From Anaerolineae bacterium (GTDB lineage Bacteria; Chloroflexota; Anaerolineae; JAAYZQ01), in assembly GCA_016926595.1 (NCBI GenBank), contig JAFGOG010000143.1, forward strand, positions 1-16,094: a DNA stretch of 16,094 nucleotides. Reading direction: 5' to 3'. Under the pieces are notes generated by a model. That model made no database searches. It saw nothing but the letters and a program-made list of their open reading frames with translations, and was not told the origin of the DNA. The translations under genes were made by a program, and so were the position numbers. This document shows, in pieces, positions 7,523-14,279 of the stretch. The stretch's first letter is position 1. Each line of letters opens with the position of its first letter.

Positions 7523-8937
7523 CGATCAAGTTTGGGACGGATGGCTGGCGCGGGCGGATCGCCGAGGATTACACGTTCGACAATGTGCGGCGCTGCACGC
7601 AGGGGTTTGCCGCTTACCTGGCCGGGCAAGGCAAGCGAGGGGAAAAGGTGGTGGTCGGCTACGACCGGCGGTTCGGCTCGGAGCATTTCGCCGCAGCCGC
7701 CGCCGAGGTGCTGGCGGCCAACGGCTTCCAAGCGCGCCTGACAAAGGGAGCAGCGCCGACGCCGGTCATCTCTTATTCGGTGCTGGCGCAGCAGGCCGCC
7801 GGCGCGATCAATATCACTGCCAGCCACAACCCGGCGCGGGACAATGGCTTTAAGGTGCGGGACGAGCACGGGGGAGCGATCGCCCCAGAAGGGCTGGTGG
7901 AGATCGAGGCCGGGATCCCGCCGCTGAAAAAGGTCAAGCGGCTACCACTGGAAGAGGCGCTGGCCCAGGGAAGGATCGCCTACTTTGACCCCGACCCGGC
8001 CTACCTGGAGCAGTTGACGCGGATGATCGACGTCCAGCCGATCAAGGATGCCGGGCTGACGGTGTTGGTGGATTGCATGTGGGGCAACGGGGCGGGCTGG
8101 TTCCCGCGCATCCTAGCCGGGGGCAGGACCAAGATCGTCGAGGTTCACGCCGAGCGGAACCCGCTGTTCCCAGGCATGAGCCGGCCGGAGCCGATCCCGC
8201 CCAACGTGGACGAAGGGCTGGCGATGGTGCGGAAGGTGGGCGCCGACGCGGCGATCATCAACGACGGCGACGCCGACCGGGTGGGGCTAGGCGACGAGCA
8301 AGGACGGTTCATCAATCAGCTACAGGTGTACGCGCTGCTGGCCATGTACTTTCTGGAGGTGCGGGGCGAGCGAGGGCCGATCGTCAAGACCCTGTCCACG
8401 ACGTCGATGCTGGAGAAGCTGGGCAAGCTGTACGGGGTGCCGGTGTATCAGACCGGCGTTGGGTTCAAGTATGTCGCGCCCAAGATGATCGAGACGAACG
8501 CGCTGTTGGGCGGGGAGGAGAGCGGCGGCTATGCGTTTCGCGGTCACGCGCCGGAGCGGGACGGCATCCTGGCCGGGCTGTATATCCTGGACCTGATGGT
8601 CCGCCTAAAGAAGACGCCGTCGCAGTTGATCGACCACCTGTATGCCCAGGTAGGGGCGCATTATTACGACCGGGTGGACAGCCGCTTTCCGCCGGAGATG
8701 CGCGACGCGACCCGGCAGCGGATCCTCGACGCCAAGCCGGCGACGATCGGCGGCCTGGCGGTGACCGGCCTGAACACGACCGACGGTTTCAAGTTTGGGC
8801 TGGCCGACGGGGGGTGGATGCTGATCCGGTTTTCGGGGACCGAGCCGGTGCTGCGGGTGTATTGCGAGACGATGGAGCAGGGCCGGGTGCAGCCGATCCT
8901 GGAGGATGGGCTGCGGATCGCAGGGTTGAAAAGGTAG
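7519..8937 (+). CDS. Phosphoglucomutase/phosphomannomutase family phosphohexomutase
   Basis: This enzyme family interconverts hexose-6-phosphate and hexose-1-phosphate. The 472-residue protein shows all four signature loops: the active-site phosphoserine in TASHNP (Ser102), the magnesium loop NDGDADRVG (248-256), the sugar-specificity loop GGEESGG (331-337) and the phosphate loop RFSGTEP (437-443). Sequence alone cannot tell phosphomannomutase from phosphoglucomutase or phosphoglucosamine mutase. Being coupled to gmd by a 4-bp overlap makes mannose-1-phosphate supply for GDP-mannose the attractive reading; a guanylyltransferase to complete the route is not in the window. The start is the ATG of the ATGA overlap, directly followed by the conserved FGTDGWRG N-terminus; a long open frame upstream runs through gmd and is not coding. 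Confidence 0.93.
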   Translation: MTIKFGTDGWRGRIAEDYTFDNVRRCTQGFAAYLAGQGKRGEKVVVGYDRRFGSEHFAAAAAEVLAANGFQARLTKGAAPTPVISYSVLAQQAAGAINITASHNPARDNGFKVRDEHGGAIAPEGLVEIEAGIPPLKKVKRLPLEEALAQGRIAYFDPDPAYLEQLTRMIDVQPIKDAGLTVLVDCMWGNGAGWFPRILAGGRTKIVEVHAERNPLFPGMSRPEPIPPNVDEGLAMVRKVGADAAIINDGDADRVGLGDEQGRFINQLQVYALLAMYFLEVRGERGPIVKTLSTTSMLEKLGKLYGVPVYQTGVGFKYVAPKMIETNALLGGEESGGYAFRGHAPERDGILAGLYILDLMVRLKKTPSQLIDHLYAQVGAHYYDRVDSRFPPEMRDATRQRILDAKPATIGGLAVTGLNTTDGFKFGLADGGWMLIRFSGTEPVLRVYCETMEQGRVQPILEDGLRIAGLKR

Positions 8938-9734
8938 TGTTGATCGACACGCACGCCCATCTTGACTTTCCACAGTTCGACGCCGACCGGGCGGCGGTGG
9001 TCGAGCGGGCGCAGGCAGCGGGGGTGGCGGCGATCGTCAACGCCGGGGCCGACCTGGAATCGAGCCGGCGGGCGGCGGCGCTGGCCGAGCAGTACCCACA
9101 GGTGTATGCCAGTGTGGGGGTGCATCCGCACGATGCCAAGACACTCGACGGAGACGCACTCGCGGCGCTGCGCGAGCTGGCCCGGCAGCCAAAGGTGGTG
9201 GCGGTGGGCGAGATCGGGCTCGATTTTTATCGCAACCTGTCGCCCCAGGACGCACAGCGGCGGGCATTCCAGGCACAGTTGGCCTGGGCAGCCAGGCTGG
9301 GCAAGCCGGTGATCGTTCACGACCGCGAGGCCCACGCCGAGGTGCTAAAGGCGCTGACCGGATGGGCAGCAGGTCTGACCAGCTCGTCCCTCGCCGGGCG
9401 GGTGGGGGTGCTGCACTCTTTTTCGGGTGACCTGTTGATGGCCAAGCGGGCCATCGACCTTGGGTTTTACATTTCGATCTCGGGGCCGGTGACCTACAAG
9501 AACGCACGACGCCTGGCCGAGATCGTGCAGGCGCTGCCACTCGACCGGCTGTTGATCGAGACCGACTGCCCGTACCTGACGCCGCACCCGCACCGGGGCA
9601 AGCGGAATGAGCCGGCCTACGTGCGGCTGGTGGCCGAAAAGGTGGCGGAGATCAAAGGTCTGACTCTCGACATGGTGGCGGCAGCGACAACTGCCAATGC
9701 CAGGCGGTTGTTTGAGTTGGAAGTGAGTGGCTAA
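8937..9734 (+). CDS. tatD: TatD family metal-dependent hydrolase
   Basis: TatD proteins are cytoplasmic TIM-barrel metalloenzymes with DNase activity, tied to DNA repair and quality control. The product (265 residues) has the metal ligands in order: THAHLD (His6, His8), GEIGLDF (Glu92), VIVHDREA (His128), LHSFSG (His160) and IETDCPYLTP (Asp210), followed by the family motif RGKRNEP. The GTG at 8937 shares one base with the TAG stop of the preceding gene and is preceded by GAAAAGG; the TTG at 8940 is an equally possible start. A short Ser/Ala/Gly stretch (about 143-155) looks like a small loop insertion. There is no functional tie to glycan synthesis, so it probably only shares the transcript. 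Confidence 0.95.
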   Translation: MLIDTHAHLDFPQFDADRAAVVERAQAAGVAAIVNAGADLESSRRAAALAEQYPQVYASVGVHPHDAKTLDGDALAALRELARQPKVVAVGEIGLDFYRNLSPQDAQRRAFQAQLAWAARLGKPVIVHDREAHAEVLKALTGWAAGLTSSSLAGRVGVLHSFSGDLLMAKRAIDLGFYISISGPVTYKNARRLAEIVQALPLDRLLIETDCPYLTPHPHRGKRNEPAYVRLVAEKVAEIKGLTLDMVAAATTANARRLFELEVSG

Positions 9735-9758
9735 CACTTAATTGCATGAGGAAGTAGA

Positions 9759-10754
9759 TTGAAGACAATCCTGTTGTTGGAACCGCTGGCCGACGACCTG
9801 GAGCTGGTCGAGCGCAAGCTGCGCGAGGCGCCAGAATCGGAGCATCCGCAGTTGACGGCGGTGCTAAACCACCTGTTGGGCAGCGGCGGCAAACGGCTGC
9901 GCCCAGCGCTGGCCTTGCTGGCCGGCCGTTTCTACCCGGCCGAGACGGACAAGCTGGTCGCCCTGGCAGCGTCGACAGAGATGCTGCACACGGCGACGCT
10001 GGTCCACGACGATCTGATCGACGGAGCAGCGCTCCGGCGCGGCAATCCAACGCTGAATGCGTCCTGGAGCCCAGGCACGACGGTGCTGGCCGGCGACTAT
10101 TTCTTTGCCCGCGCCGCGGCGCTGGCCGCCGAGGCAGGCAACGTGCGGGTGATGACGATCTTTGCCAACACGCTGATGGCCATTTGCAGCGGCGAGCTGC
10201 GCCAGATCTTTGACCGCCGCGACGTGCCGCCTACCGGCAACGAGCAGGCATGGAAAGCGGCGCTGGGACGCTATGACCAGCGGATCGAGGCCAAGACCGC
10301 CTCGCTGTTCGCCGCGGCCACCGAGGCTGCGGCGGTGCTGAGCGGCGCGCCCGAGCCGGAGACCGCCGCCCTGCGCGATTATGGCCGGCTTTTGGGCATG
10401 GGCTTTCAGATCGTGGACGACGTGCTGGACTTTCAGGGCGACCAGACTGAGCTGGGCAAGCCGGTGGCCGGCGATCTGCGAGAGGGGATCGTCACGCTGC
10501 CGGCGCTCTATTACCTGCATGACCATCCAGAGGACAGCCGGGTGGCGATGGTGGTGCGCGGCACCGATATGAACGAGCAACTGGTCGGCGATGTGGTGGC
10601 GGCGATCCAGGAATCGGGGGCGATAAGCCAGGCGCTGGACCGGGCGGGAGAGTTTGTAACGCGCAGCCAGGCGGCGCTGGCCGCCCTGCCCAACCGCCCG
10701 CCGCGGGACACGCTGCACGCGCTGGCGGAGTATAGCCTGTCGAGGCGCAGGTAG
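9759..10754 (+). CDS. Polyprenyl diphosphate synthase (trans-type, probably long chain)
   Basis: The enzyme adds isopentenyl diphosphate units to an allylic primer to make the isoprenoid tails of quinones or lipid carriers. The 331-residue protein has GGKRLRP (43-49), the first aspartate-rich motif DDLID (84-88) followed by RRG, and the second one DDVLDF (220-225) followed by GKPVAGDLREG. The fifth residue before the first motif is alanine (79), which in this family is associated with longer products, so heptaprenyl- to decaprenyl-type chains are likely. The start is a TTG at 9759 with AGGAAG upstream at good spacing; no better ATG precedes the conserved region. It lies 24 bp after tatD and before two glycosyltransferases, but a respiratory-quinone role is as likely as a glycan-carrier role. 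Confidence 0.93.
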   Translation: MKTILLLEPLADDLELVERKLREAPESEHPQLTAVLNHLLGSGGKRLRPALALLAGRFYPAETDKLVALAASTEMLHTATLVHDDLIDGAALRRGNPTLNASWSPGTTVLAGDYFFARAAALAAEAGNVRVMTIFANTLMAICSGELRQIFDRRDVPPTGNEQAWKAALGRYDQRIEAKTASLFAAATEAAAVLSGAPEPETAALRDYGRLLGMGFQIVDDVLDFQGDQTELGKPVAGDLREGIVTLPALYYLHDHPEDSRVAMVVRGTDMNEQLVGDVVAAIQESGAISQALDRAGEFVTRSQAALAALPNRPPRDTLHALAEYSLSRRR

Positions 10755-10772
10755 GCCTTTCCTTGCGCAGAT

Positions 10773-10800
10773 AGACCCTTCGCCGCGCTCAGGGTGACAG
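10773..10800. repeat. Family C hairpin repeat, short-loop copy
   Basis: ACCCT (10775-10779) leads into TCGCCGCGCTC and is closed by AGGGT (10791-10795), followed by GACAG. It fills most of the gap between the polyprenyl synthase gene and the GT2 gene and overlaps the possible upstream GTG start of the latter. The arms differ from those at 1986-2034 in a compensating way. Confidence 0.65.
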
Positions 10801-10802
10801 CT

Positions 10803-11771
10803 TTGCCAGTCGATGTGACGGTGGTTATTGTAAGCTGGAACGTCCGCGACCTGCTGCGGCGATGCCTGAGGTCGATTTTGGATTCCAGGGCCGCCGACTC
10901 GGGCGGGCCACCCTCCCCCCACCTGCAGATCGAAGTGGTCGTGGTGGACAATGCGAGCGGTGACGGGAGCGCGGAGATGGTGCGGGCCGAGTTCCCACAG
11001 GTGCGGCTGATCGCCAACGAGGAGAACCGAGGGTTCACGGCGGCCAACAATCAGGGGCTGGCCACCGGGCAGGGCCGCTATCTGATGGTGTTGAATCCCG
11101 ACACTGAGCTGGCCAGCGACACGCTGGCGACGATGGCCGACTACCTGGAGGAGCATCCGCGGGTCGGGGTGATGGGGCCGCAGCTCCGGTACGCCGACGG
11201 CCGGCTGCAACCGTCGCGGCGGCGCTTTCCAACGCTGACCACCGCCCTGTTCGAGAGCACGGTGCTGGGCGAGTGGTGGCCGGACAACCGGTTCGCCCGC
11301 CGCTACCGGATGGCCGACACGCCTGACGACGCGATCCAGACGGTCGATTGGCTGGTGGGCGCCTGCCTGCTGGTCCGCCGCGAGGCCTACGAGGAGGCCG
11401 GCGGGCTGGACGAAGGCTTTTTCATGTACTCGGAGGAGATCGATTGGTGCCGGCGCATTAAATCCGCCGGGTGGGAGGTCGTGTACCTGCCGACGGCGAC
11501 GGTGATCCACCACGAGGGCAAAAGCAGCGAGCAGGTAGTCGCGGCCCGGCACATCTATTTTCAGAGCAGCAAGGTGCGCTATTTTCGCAAGCACCACGGC
11601 GCAGTGCGGGCCGAGCTGCTGCGCTGGTTCCTGCTGTCCACGTACGTGTACCAATGGGCGCGGGAAGGGCTCAAGTGGCTGATCGGCCACAAGCGGCCGA
11701 TGCGAGGCGAGCGGATGAAGGCCTACCGCCAGGTGCTCCGCTCGGGCCTGCGCCCCCCCAAACGGCGATGA
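10803..11771 (+). CDS. GT2 family glycosyltransferase (rhamnosyltransferase-like)
   Basis: A cytoplasmic GT-A fold transferase that would move a sugar from a nucleotide donor to a surface-glycan acceptor. The 322-residue protein begins with the nucleotide-binding strand VTVVIVSWNVRDLLRRCL, then VDNASGDGS (about 48-56), the aspartate motif NPDTE (98-102) and EEIDWCRR (211-218). This layout is like WbbL-type rhamnosyltransferases, which fits GDP-rhamnose made by the same run, but the donor cannot be read from sequence. Near residues 29-40 an Ala/Gly/Pro/Ser loop interrupts the first strand-helix unit. I chose the TTG at 10803 because AGGGTGA lies five bases upstream and because the GTG at 10794 is inside a repeat element; either is possible. 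Its TGA overlaps the next ATG (ATGA). Confidence 0.9.
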   Translation: MPVDVTVVIVSWNVRDLLRRCLRSILDSRAADSGGPPSPHLQIEVVVVDNASGDGSAEMVRAEFPQVRLIANEENRGFTAANNQGLATGQGRYLMVLNPDTELASDTLATMADYLEEHPRVGVMGPQLRYADGRLQPSRRRFPTLTTALFESTVLGEWWPDNRFARRYRMADTPDDAIQTVDWLVGACLLVRREAYEEAGGLDEGFFMYSEEIDWCRRIKSAGWEVVYLPTATVIHHEGKSSEQVVAARHIYFQSSKVRYFRKHHGAVRAELLRWFLLSTYVYQWAREGLKWLIGHKRPMRGERMKAYRQVLRSGLRPPKRR

Positions 11772-12958
11772 AGGTCCTGTTCGTCACCGGCGAGTTCCCG
11801 CCGATGCAGGGCGGGGTGGGCGATTATACGCGCGAGATCGGGCTGGCGCTGGGCGACCTGGGCTGCGAGGTGGCGGTGGCCAGCTCGACGCAGGCCGGGC
11901 CCACGCCCGGGCTGACGGTCCACCCCACCATCAAGGGCTGGGGGTGGGGCGTTTGGGGCGCGCTGCTGGACCTGGCGCGCCGCGAGCGGCCCGACGTGGT
12001 TCACATCCAGTACCAGGCGGCGGCCTATGGGCTGCACCCGGCGATCAACCTGTTCCCCCGGCGGCTGCGCTGGCTGGGCAGCGAGCGGCCCCGTACGGCG
12101 GTGACTTTTCACGACCTGCGGACGCCCTATCTGTTCCCCAAGGCCGGTCCGCTGCGCAGGTGGATCGTGCACGAGCTGGCCCGCGGCTGCGACCTGGCGA
12201 TCACTACCAACCGCGACGACCACGAGGCGCTGCGGCAGGCGGTGCGCCCGGGGCAGCCGCTGCAGGCGCTGGTGCCGATCGGGTCGAACATCGCCCCGCC
12301 GCGGGCGCTGTCCGGATACGACCGGGGCGCCTGGCGAGCCAGATGGGGGGCCGGGCCGGGCGACCTGCTGCTGTGCTTCTTTGGCTTTGTCAACGACCGG
12401 AAAGGGGTGGACACGCTGCTGCAGGCGCTCAAGCTGCTGGTAGACAAGCCGGGCGAGGCAGGCAATCCGCACCTGATGATGATCGGCGGGCAGACGGGGG
12501 CGAGCGATCCGACGAACGTGGCCTACCTGGCCCACATCCGGACGCTGATCAACGAGCTGGGCCTGGGCGAACGGGTGCGGTGGACCGGCTATACACCGGC
12601 TGAAGAAGTATCGGCCAATTTCTGGGCGGCGGATCTATGCGTGCTGCCGTTTCGCGACGGGGTATCGTTCCTGCACGGTACGTTTCACGCCGCACTGGCG
12701 CACGGGATGGCGATCGTCACGACGCGGCCGCGAACGGCGCTGCCGGAGCTGGTCGACGGGGAGAATATCGCGCTGGCGCCGCCGAGAGATCCGGCGGCGC
12801 TGGCGGCGGCGGTCCGCCGGCTGGCGGCCGACGCGGCGTTACGGCAGAGGATCGGCGCAGGGGCCAGGGCGCTGGCAGAGCAGTTCGGCTGGGGCCAGAT
12901 CGCGGCCGATACGCTGGAGCTGTATCGCAAAATAAAAAGGCCTGGCGGGTTTTCTTAA
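11768..12958 (+). CDS. GT4 family glycosyltransferase
   Basis: A GT-B fold retaining glycosyltransferase of 396 residues. The N-terminal half has MKVLFVTGEFPPMQGGVGDYTREI, the glycine-rich acceptor-side loop usual in GT4, and VVHIQYQAAAYGLHP (77-91). The C-terminal half has the donor-side FFGFVNDRKGVDTLL (204-218) and ELVDGENIAL (327-336). The usual E-x7-E donor motif is not present in standard form: the region reads DGVSFLHGTFHAALAHG (297-313), as in a subset of GT4 proteins. The ATG overlaps the GT2 stop by four bases, so the pair is probably coupled and acts in the same glycan. The last residues (RPGGFS) and the TAA are encoded inside a perfect hairpin, so the true family C-terminus ends near residue 388. 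Confidence 0.9.
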   Translation: MKVLFVTGEFPPMQGGVGDYTREIGLALGDLGCEVAVASSTQAGPTPGLTVHPTIKGWGWGVWGALLDLARRERPDVVHIQYQAAAYGLHPAINLFPRRLRWLGSERPRTAVTFHDLRTPYLFPKAGPLRRWIVHELARGCDLAITTNRDDHEALRQAVRPGQPLQALVPIGSNIAPPRALSGYDRGAWRARWGAGPGDLLLCFFGFVNDRKGVDTLLQALKLLVDKPGEAGNPHLMMIGGQTGASDPTNVAYLAHIRTLINELGLGERVRWTGYTPAEEVSANFWAADLCVLPFRDGVSFLHGTFHAALAHGMAIVTTRPRTALPELVDGENIALAPPRDPAALAAAVRRLAADAALRQRIGAGARALAEQFGWGQIAADTLELYRKIKRPGGFS

Positions 12959-12970
12959 CCCGCCAGGCCT
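12929..12970 (-). terminator. Intrinsic terminator for the lipoprotein gene (family B hairpin)
   Basis: A perfect 14-bp stem, AGGCCTGGCGGGTT (12938-12951) with AACCCGCCAGGCCT (12957-12970), encloses a five-base loop. On the minus strand it is followed by TTTTTATTTT (12929-12938), so it is a textbook Rho-independent terminator ten bases after the lipoprotein stop. On the plus strand it has no T-tract and holds the last codons and TAA of the GT4 gene. It shares its core and outer arms with the hairpin at 6487-6520. Confidence 0.88.
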
Positions 12971-12979
12971 GTTGGGAGC

Positions 12980-13705
12980 TTATTCGCTTACCTCAGGCGC
13001 CTCAATGGTCACCGGCACGTCAAATGCGGAGAACAGAATCGTCATCGCCATGTTGATGGTGGCCTCCATGTCGCCGGTTATCACCAGGTCCCCGTTGACG
13101 GTGGTCTTGAGGGTGTAGTTGGTCTCTTTGTCGATCCAGTAGTCAGCGGTGAGGTTAACGTCGCCGCCGGCGCCCAACGACTCTTCCAGGCCGAGAGGGG
13201 CTTTTGTCACTTTGCCGGTCAGGTGGTAGGCCGGCCGGTCACCGACCATTTCTTCGCCGACAAAGGTCAGGCCCTCGATGTCTTCCGGCTTGACCCCCCC
13301 GGTCAGCTCTTTGGGGTCGAACGGGACGCCGGCTTCCTCGGCAGTGGTGACCTGCCATTCGCCGGTGGTCGGGTCGGTGACGTAGGTTGTGTCGCCGATG
13401 ACGACCATGTCTACGTTCATGCTCTGGCCCATCATCGACATCGACATCTTTCCCTTGAAGCGATCAGGGTTCTGCATGTCGCCGGCCATGGTTATGGGGA
13501 TGTTCAGGGTCATGCCCTGCGCGGTCATGGTCATGGCCATGGTCATGTCCAGGTGGGCCGAATCGATCTTTTCCATGGCGGCGGTGGCGGCGTTGAGAAT
13601 GTCCGCCGGGGGCGGCGGCGTGGGCGTCGGTTCGGGCCCGCCACAGGCGATGACGAACAGGGCAAGCGCCACCAGGACGATTATGGGCAATACAAGCTTT
13701 TTCAT
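12980..13705 (-). CDS. LppX/LprG-like lipoprotein, methionine-rich
   Basis: A 241-residue exported lipoprotein. The signal peptide MKKLVLPIIVLVALALFVIAC has its lipobox cysteine at 21, followed by a Pro/Thr tether (24-33). The rest is a beta-rich domain resembling the LppX/LprAFG or DUF6612 type: alternating polar and non-polar strands, Tyr/Val strand TTYVTDPTTGEW (106-117) and DYWIDKETNYTLKT. Members of this fold hold lipids in a cavity; whether this one does is inference. Fourteen methionines fall between residues 44 and 100, many at every second position. The ATG at 13705 has AGGAG six to seven bases upstream. It has its own strong promoter (13853-13881) and terminator, so it is a single-gene unit transcribed towards the glycan run. 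Confidence 0.85.
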   Translation of the reverse strand: MKKLVLPIIVLVALALFVIACGGPEPTPTPPPPADILNAATAAMEKIDSAHLDMTMAMTMTAQGMTLNIPITMAGDMQNPDRFKGKMSMSMMGQSMNVDMVVIGDTTYVTDPTTGEWQVTTAEEAGVPFDPKELTGGVKPEDIEGLTFVGEEMVGDRPAYHLTGKVTKAPLGLEESLGAGGDVNLTADYWIDKETNYTLKTTVNGDLVITGDMEATINMAMTILFSAFDVPVTIEAPEVSE

Positions 13706-13842
13706 CTTCTTCTCCTCTGTCTTCGTCGTTTAACGGGGCGACGAGGCCCACATGGGATGGAATGGCTGTCCATCTTGCCGGCGCAGGTGCAGGAAGCATG
13801 GGCCACGACGAGACAACGAACGTGCGCTGGCGCTCGCACCTG

Positions 13843-13854
13843 ATCTGAACAGAT
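13843..13854. promoter_or_regulatory. Possible operator palindrome over the lipoprotein start site
   Basis: ATCTG-AA-CAGAT is an inverted repeat with perfect five-base arms. It overlaps the downstream end of the -10 box by two bases and covers the predicted transcription start (about 13846), a position where a bound repressor would block the promoter. No regulator gene is nearby. Confidence 0.4.
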
Positions 13855-13881
13855 TATAGACCAAAAGGAAAGGAATGTCAA
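13853..13881 (-). promoter_or_regulatory. Perfect consensus sigma-70 promoter for the lipoprotein gene
   Basis: On the minus strand, TTGACA (13876-13881) and TATAAT (13853-13858) are both perfect and 17 bases apart. The predicted start near 13846 leaves a leader of about 140 bases (13706-13845). I recognise no riboswitch in that leader; it holds only a weak TCGTCG/CGACGA inverted repeat near 13722-13745. Confidence 0.85.
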
Positions 13882-13927
13882 CCTGTTTTCCGCGGCTGGC
13901 TGGTTTGGGCGGCGCGCTCCAGGGCGG

Positions 13928-14152
13928 CTATTCCGACCCTTTGCGGCGGGCGAGCAGGTCGGCGACGCGGTCGGTGTCGGCGACACCGGGCTCGCGGGCC
14001 TGCAGATCGGCGCCGTCCGCGCTGTCCGCAGGGCGCGAAGCCTTTTCCGGCTGGGTTGGCGCAGGGTCCGGGCCGGCCTTGGCCGGCCTGGGTGTAAAGG
14101 GCGCGTGTACCAGGGCGCCAACAAGGGTGCGCAGTTTGTGAAGCAGGCTCAT
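13928..14152 (-). CDS. Small protein of unknown function (74 residues)
   Basis: I do not recognise a family. The N-terminus MSLLHKLRTLVGALVHAPF can form a basic amphipathic helix, so peripheral membrane binding is possible. The middle (about 20-50) is a low-complexity Pro/Ala/Asp linker and the C-terminus (DTDRVADLLARRKGSE) a short charged helix. The case for a real gene is good: the ATG at 14152 has GGAGG seven bases upstream and a TTGAAC-17-TATAAT promoter just before that. The open frame extends 70 codons further upstream through both promoters, which cannot be coding. GC-rich palindromic bases at 14071-14088 lie within the linker. Confidence 0.75.
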   Translation of the reverse strand: MSLLHKLRTLVGALVHAPFTPRPAKAGPDPAPTQPEKASRPADSADGADLQAREPGVADTDRVADLLARRKGSE

Positions 14153-14171
14153 GTGGTTCCTCCGTGGGGCC

Positions 14172-14200
14172 ATTATACCCCAGATGGGGGTTTTGTTCAA
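14172..14200 (-). promoter_or_regulatory. Promoter for the 74-residue protein gene
   Basis: On the minus strand, TTGAAC (14195-14200) and TATAAT (14172-14177) are 17 bases apart. The start site would fall near 14165, only about 13 bases before the ATG, so the leader consists of little more than the ribosome site GGAGG (14159-14163). Confidence 0.8.
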
Positions 14201-14235
14201 ATGGACGCCTCCTGACCTACTCGCAGGGTCGCCGC

Positions 14236-14264
14236 TTGTCGTTTTCATCCAGGTGGGGTACAAT
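14236..14264 (+). promoter_or_regulatory. Promoter for the GT-C glycosyltransferase gene
   Basis: TTGTCG (14236-14241) and TACAAT (14259-14264) are 17 bases apart. The start site would be near 14271, where the ribosome site GGAGG (14271-14275) begins, nine bases before the ATG. It is divergent from the promoter at 14172-14200, with 35 bases between the two -35 boxes. Confidence 0.7.
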
Positions 14265-14279
14265 GGGCGCGGAGGGGTT

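Noticed and set aside
9864..11690. A 608-codon minus-strand open frame opposite the polyprenyl synthase and GT2 genes
   Set aside because: Both genes on the other strand have full family motifs; the antisense frame is Arg/His/Gln-rich and crosses a repeat element.
13520..13560. Repeated CATGGTCATGG-like bases
   Set aside because: They are the reverse strand of Met-rich codons in the lipoprotein, not a separate DNA repeat.
13464..13799. Small frame starting MLPAPAPARW in the lipoprotein leader
   Set aside because: It has no ribosome site, overlaps the lipoprotein out of frame for most of its length, and looks like chance.
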